Shown: positions 36,026 through 37,838 of the stretch, piece after piece
How positions within the stretch are numbered: the stretch's first letter is position 1
How the letters are laid out: every line of letters begins with the position of its first letter
IMG/VR virus record: IMGVR_UViG_3300046010_006778
Coordinates: 1 to 37,838 of that record
Length of the DNA stretch: 37,838 nt
Source: a virus
Direction: 5' to 3' (one strand)
Translations under genes and position numbers: made by a program
The notes under the pieces: model-generated
What the model was told of the DNA's origin: nothing
Seen by the model: the letters and a program-made list of their open reading frames with translations, nothing else
Database searches by the model: none

Positions 36026-36652
36026 ATGATAGGAATATACAAAATTACAAACCCAAAAGGGAAAATTTACATTGGACAAAGTATTAATATAGAAAGAAGG
36101 TGGAGAGAATATCAAAGATTGCAATGCAATCAATCTCTTAAATTATATAATTCTTTAAAAAAATATCAATATGAAAATCATATGTTTGAAATAATAGAAG
36201 AATGTGATATTGATTCATTAAATGATAAAGAAGAATTTTATATATTAAAATTTAATAGTCATATTAATGGTCTTAATATTAAATTAGCATCTAAACCTTC
36301 ATGGACTGGGAAAACCAGACCAGAACATAGCAAATTAATGAAAGAAATTTCTAGTTTTAGATATGAAAGAACCCCAGAACATAAACAACAATTAAGAAAT
36401 ATGATGTTAAATGTGTGGGAAAATAAAGGTAAAGAAATAAGTAAAAAAATATCTCAAAATAAAATAGGAAAAGGAACTAAATCCATATTATGCCATGAAA
36501 CTCAAATCGTGTATAATAGTATAAAAGAATGTAGTGAGAAAATGAATATTAGTAAAGGATTAATTTGTAGTTTTGTCAAGGGTAAATATTCTTACCCCAC
36601 ATTAAAAGGATTTACTTTTTCTTATGCAAAAGACTTTGATATCATAAAATAA
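36026..36652 (+). CDS. GIY-YIG homing endonuclease with NUMOD-type DNA-binding modules (208 aa)
   Basis: Mobile free-standing nuclease. The catalytic domain at 1-90 has GIYKIT at 3-8, KIYIGQS at 13-19, the catalytic Arg in ERRWREY (23-29) and the metal-binding Glu in DKEEFYIL (67-74). Residues about 94-150 contain the NUMOD3-like repeats (SWTGKTRPEHSKLM; RTPEHKQQLRNMM; SQNKIGKG). Residues 152-205 resemble a NUMOD1/IENR1 helix-turn-helix (NSIKECSEKMNISKGLICSF). It sits alone between late genes and the primase and has its own late-type motif L5. Its target is probably an allele of a neighbouring gene lacking the insertion. Confidence 0.9.
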   Translation: MIGIYKITNPKGKIYIGQSINIERRWREYQRLQCNQSLKLYNSLKKYQYENHMFEIIEECDIDSLNDKEEFYILKFNSHINGLNIKLASKPSWTGKTRPEHSKLMKEISSFRYERTPEHKQQLRNMMLNVWENKGKEISKKISQNKIGKGTKSILCHETQIVYNSIKECSEKMNISKGLICSFVKGKYSYPTLKGFTFSYAKDFDIIK

Positions 36653-36663
36653 TTTCATATATT
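36636..36663 (+). promoter_or_regulatory. Early-type promoter P25, variant TTCATATATT
   Basis: TTG at 36636-36638 in the end of the homing endonuclease gene, 19-nt spacer, TATATT at 36658-36663 preceded by TTTCA instead of CTTCG. ATG 19 nt downstream. Marks the return to early-type transcription. Confidence 0.6.
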
Positions 36664-36682
36664 ATAATAAAATCCTCTCATC

Positions 36683-36835
36683 ATGAAACGTTACAGCTTG
36701 TATCACAAAAATTCAGACGAAGCTATTAATTCAATTAAATCAGCATCTTTAGAAGGAGCTATATTATTTTTCGCTTCTCAAAAAAGATTAATGTTAAATT
36801 TATTTAATGGATTATTTGATGTAAGAGAATCCTAA
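36683..36835 (+). CDS. Unknown small protein (50 aa)
   Basis: Follows promoter P25; ATCATG start without GTT. Begins MKRYSLYHKNSDEAINSIKS and has an ASLEGAILFFASQKRLML helix; the pattern resembles small proteins beside replication genes in other large phages, function unknown. The primase starts 14 nt after its stop. Confidence 0.65.
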   Translation: MKRYSLYHKNSDEAINSIKSASLEGAILFFASQKRLMLNLFNGLFDVRES

Positions 36836-36849
36836 ATAAAAACAAGGTT

Positions 36850-37782
36850 ATGGTAAATGGAATATTATTAGGTCTAGTACAATCTGTACTAGGTAAAGGC
36901 AATGCTACTTCTAAAGGTAACTATGCCTTTCACTGCCCTCTATGTAATCATAGAAAACCCAAATTAGAAATAAATCTAGTCCCTACTTCTAAAAATGAAA
37001 ATCCCTGGCATTGTTGGGCGTGTGATGCTAAAGGTAAAACTATATCTTCTTTATTTAAGGCTGTAAAAGTAGAAGGAAACAAATACTCTGAACTAAATTC
37101 TATATTAGGTACTACAACTAAAATAGACCAATCAGATTTTAACCTTAACGTTGAATTACCGAAGGAATATAAACCTCTATATAATATATCAAAAACAGAT
37201 ATTATCGCTAGACACGCGTTGTCTTACGTTAAAAAACGCGGTATAACACCTGTAGACATACTTAAATATCAAATTGGATATTGTGAAACAGGAAGGTATG
37301 CTAATAAAATTATTATACCTAATTATGATTCTAGAGGTAAATTAAATTATTTTATAGCTCGTTCTTTTGAAAAGGATCCTGCTAAAAAATTTGATGCTGT
37401 ATCGGCTGATAAAAACTCAATAATTGGATTTGAAAATTTAATAAATTGGGATTTACCTGTTATACTTTGTGAAGGTGCATTTGACGCCATTGCTATTAAA
37501 AGAAATGCTATACCCTTATATGGTAAAACCTTATCAAAACAATTAACTAAAAAATTATTAACAAATAATATAAAAGATATTTACTTAGCTTTAGATAATG
37601 ATGCTTTAAAAAGCACCACTAAAATAGCTGAGGAACTACTCAATTCAGGAAAAAAATTACATGTTATTCAATTAGACGGTAAAGACCCAAGTGATATGGG
37701 ATTTGAACACTTTACTCATTTAATTCAAACTTCACAAGAATTTACTTTTTCTGATCTTTTTTCACTTAAATTATCCCTTTAA
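36850..37782 (+). CDS. DNA primase with CHC2-type zinc finger and TOPRIM domain (310 aa)
   Basis: Makes RNA primers for lagging-strand DNA synthesis at the phage fork. The zinc finger is C29-x2-C32 (FHCPLCNHRKP) with C55-x2-C58 (WHCWACDAKGK). The TOPRIM domain has EGAFDA at 208-213, ALDND at 247-251 and KDPSD at 278-282, the acidic residues expected to bind metal. Residues 110-200 form the DnaG-type N-lobe (ALSYVKKRGITPVDILKYQI, then KIIIPNYDSRGKLNYFIARS). Length is close to T4 gp61 (342 aa). GTTATG start as in the early region. A helicase gene would be expected nearby but is not in the window. Confidence 0.92.
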   Translation: MVNGILLGLVQSVLGKGNATSKGNYAFHCPLCNHRKPKLEINLVPTSKNENPWHCWACDAKGKTISSLFKAVKVEGNKYSELNSILGTTTKIDQSDFNLNVELPKEYKPLYNISKTDIIARHALSYVKKRGITPVDILKYQIGYCETGRYANKIIIPNYDSRGKLNYFIARSFEKDPAKKFDAVSADKNSIIGFENLINWDLPVILCEGAFDAIAIKRNAIPLYGKTLSKQLTKKLLTNNIKDIYLALDNDALKSTTKIAEELLNSGKKLHVIQLDGKDPSDMGFEHFTHLIQTSQEFTFSDLFSLKLSL

Positions 37783-37785
37783 ACT

Positions 37786-37838
37786 ATGAGCTACGAAAGA
37801 ATTTTAAAAATTTCAGACGATCACCAACAAATTACTCT
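37786..37838 (+). CDS. Start of an unknown gene, cut by the window end
   Basis: ATG at 37786, 3 nt after the primase stop, opens a frame that runs to the right edge (17 codons: MSYERILKISDDHQQIT). Too short to identify. No promoter between it and the primase. Confidence 0.5.
   Translation, partial: MSYERILKISDDHQQIT

Overview
The window looks like part of the genome of a large tailed phage (T4-like myovirus module set) that infects a Bacteroidota host, most likely a flavobacterium. The sequence is very AT-rich, every recognised gene lies on the + strand, and genes are packed with short gaps or overlaps. The phage call rests on recognisable baseplate wedge proteins (gp25-like, gp6-like), a gp5-like OB-domain hub protein with a separate beta-helical spike, tail fibre-like proteins, a CHC2/TOPRIM primase, an ATP-dependent DNA ligase and a gp55-like late sigma candidate. 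The Bacteroidota call rests on the promoter architecture (TTG about 20 bases before a TA-rich -7 box instead of -35/-10), the lack of ordinary Shine-Dalgarno sequences, and fibre domains resembling SprB repeats of flavobacterial gliding adhesins.

Region 1 (1-13.5 kb) is an early/accessory region of about 38 mostly tiny genes (40-130 aa; the larger ones are a DNA ligase, a DUF932 protein and a 258-aa unknown). It is built from repeated transcription cassettes. I find 24 copies of one promoter, roughly TTGG-(about 19 nt)-TATATT with an extended box CTTCGTATATTAA, usually 25-32 nt before an ATG. About thirty start codons carry GTT directly in front (GTTATG). Short hairpin terminators close several cassettes and often contain the -33 element of the next promoter. 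The region also holds an oversized tRNA-Leu-like gene (6548-6693), two noncoding islands (about 11.56-11.73 and 12.63-12.79 kb, the second clearly GC-rich) that share two short motifs, and a possible small RNA at 13.17-13.23 kb.

Region 2 (13.3-17.5 kb) is transitional: a gene whose second codon is TAG, a T5orf172-type GIY-YIG protein, two membrane proteins, a glutaredoxin, an HD-domain phosphohydrolase and the gp55-like sigma candidate. Region 3 (17.5-35.5 kb) is the late virion block: hub/spike, wedge gp25 and gp6, a DNRLRE-like protein, an 1842-aa protein with a LamG-like domain, and a fibre family of modular proteins. Starts here are mostly translationally coupled (stop and start overlap). 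The motif ATATTTATA sits before five genes or operons in the late part and is proposed as the late promoter read by the sigma candidate. Region 4 (35.5 kb to the end) has a SegE-like GIY-YIG protein, a GIY-YIG homing endonuclease, a return to the early promoter type, and the primase followed by the start of another gene.

All homology calls are from recognition of motifs in the translated sequence; no searches were run. RNA structures were folded by hand.
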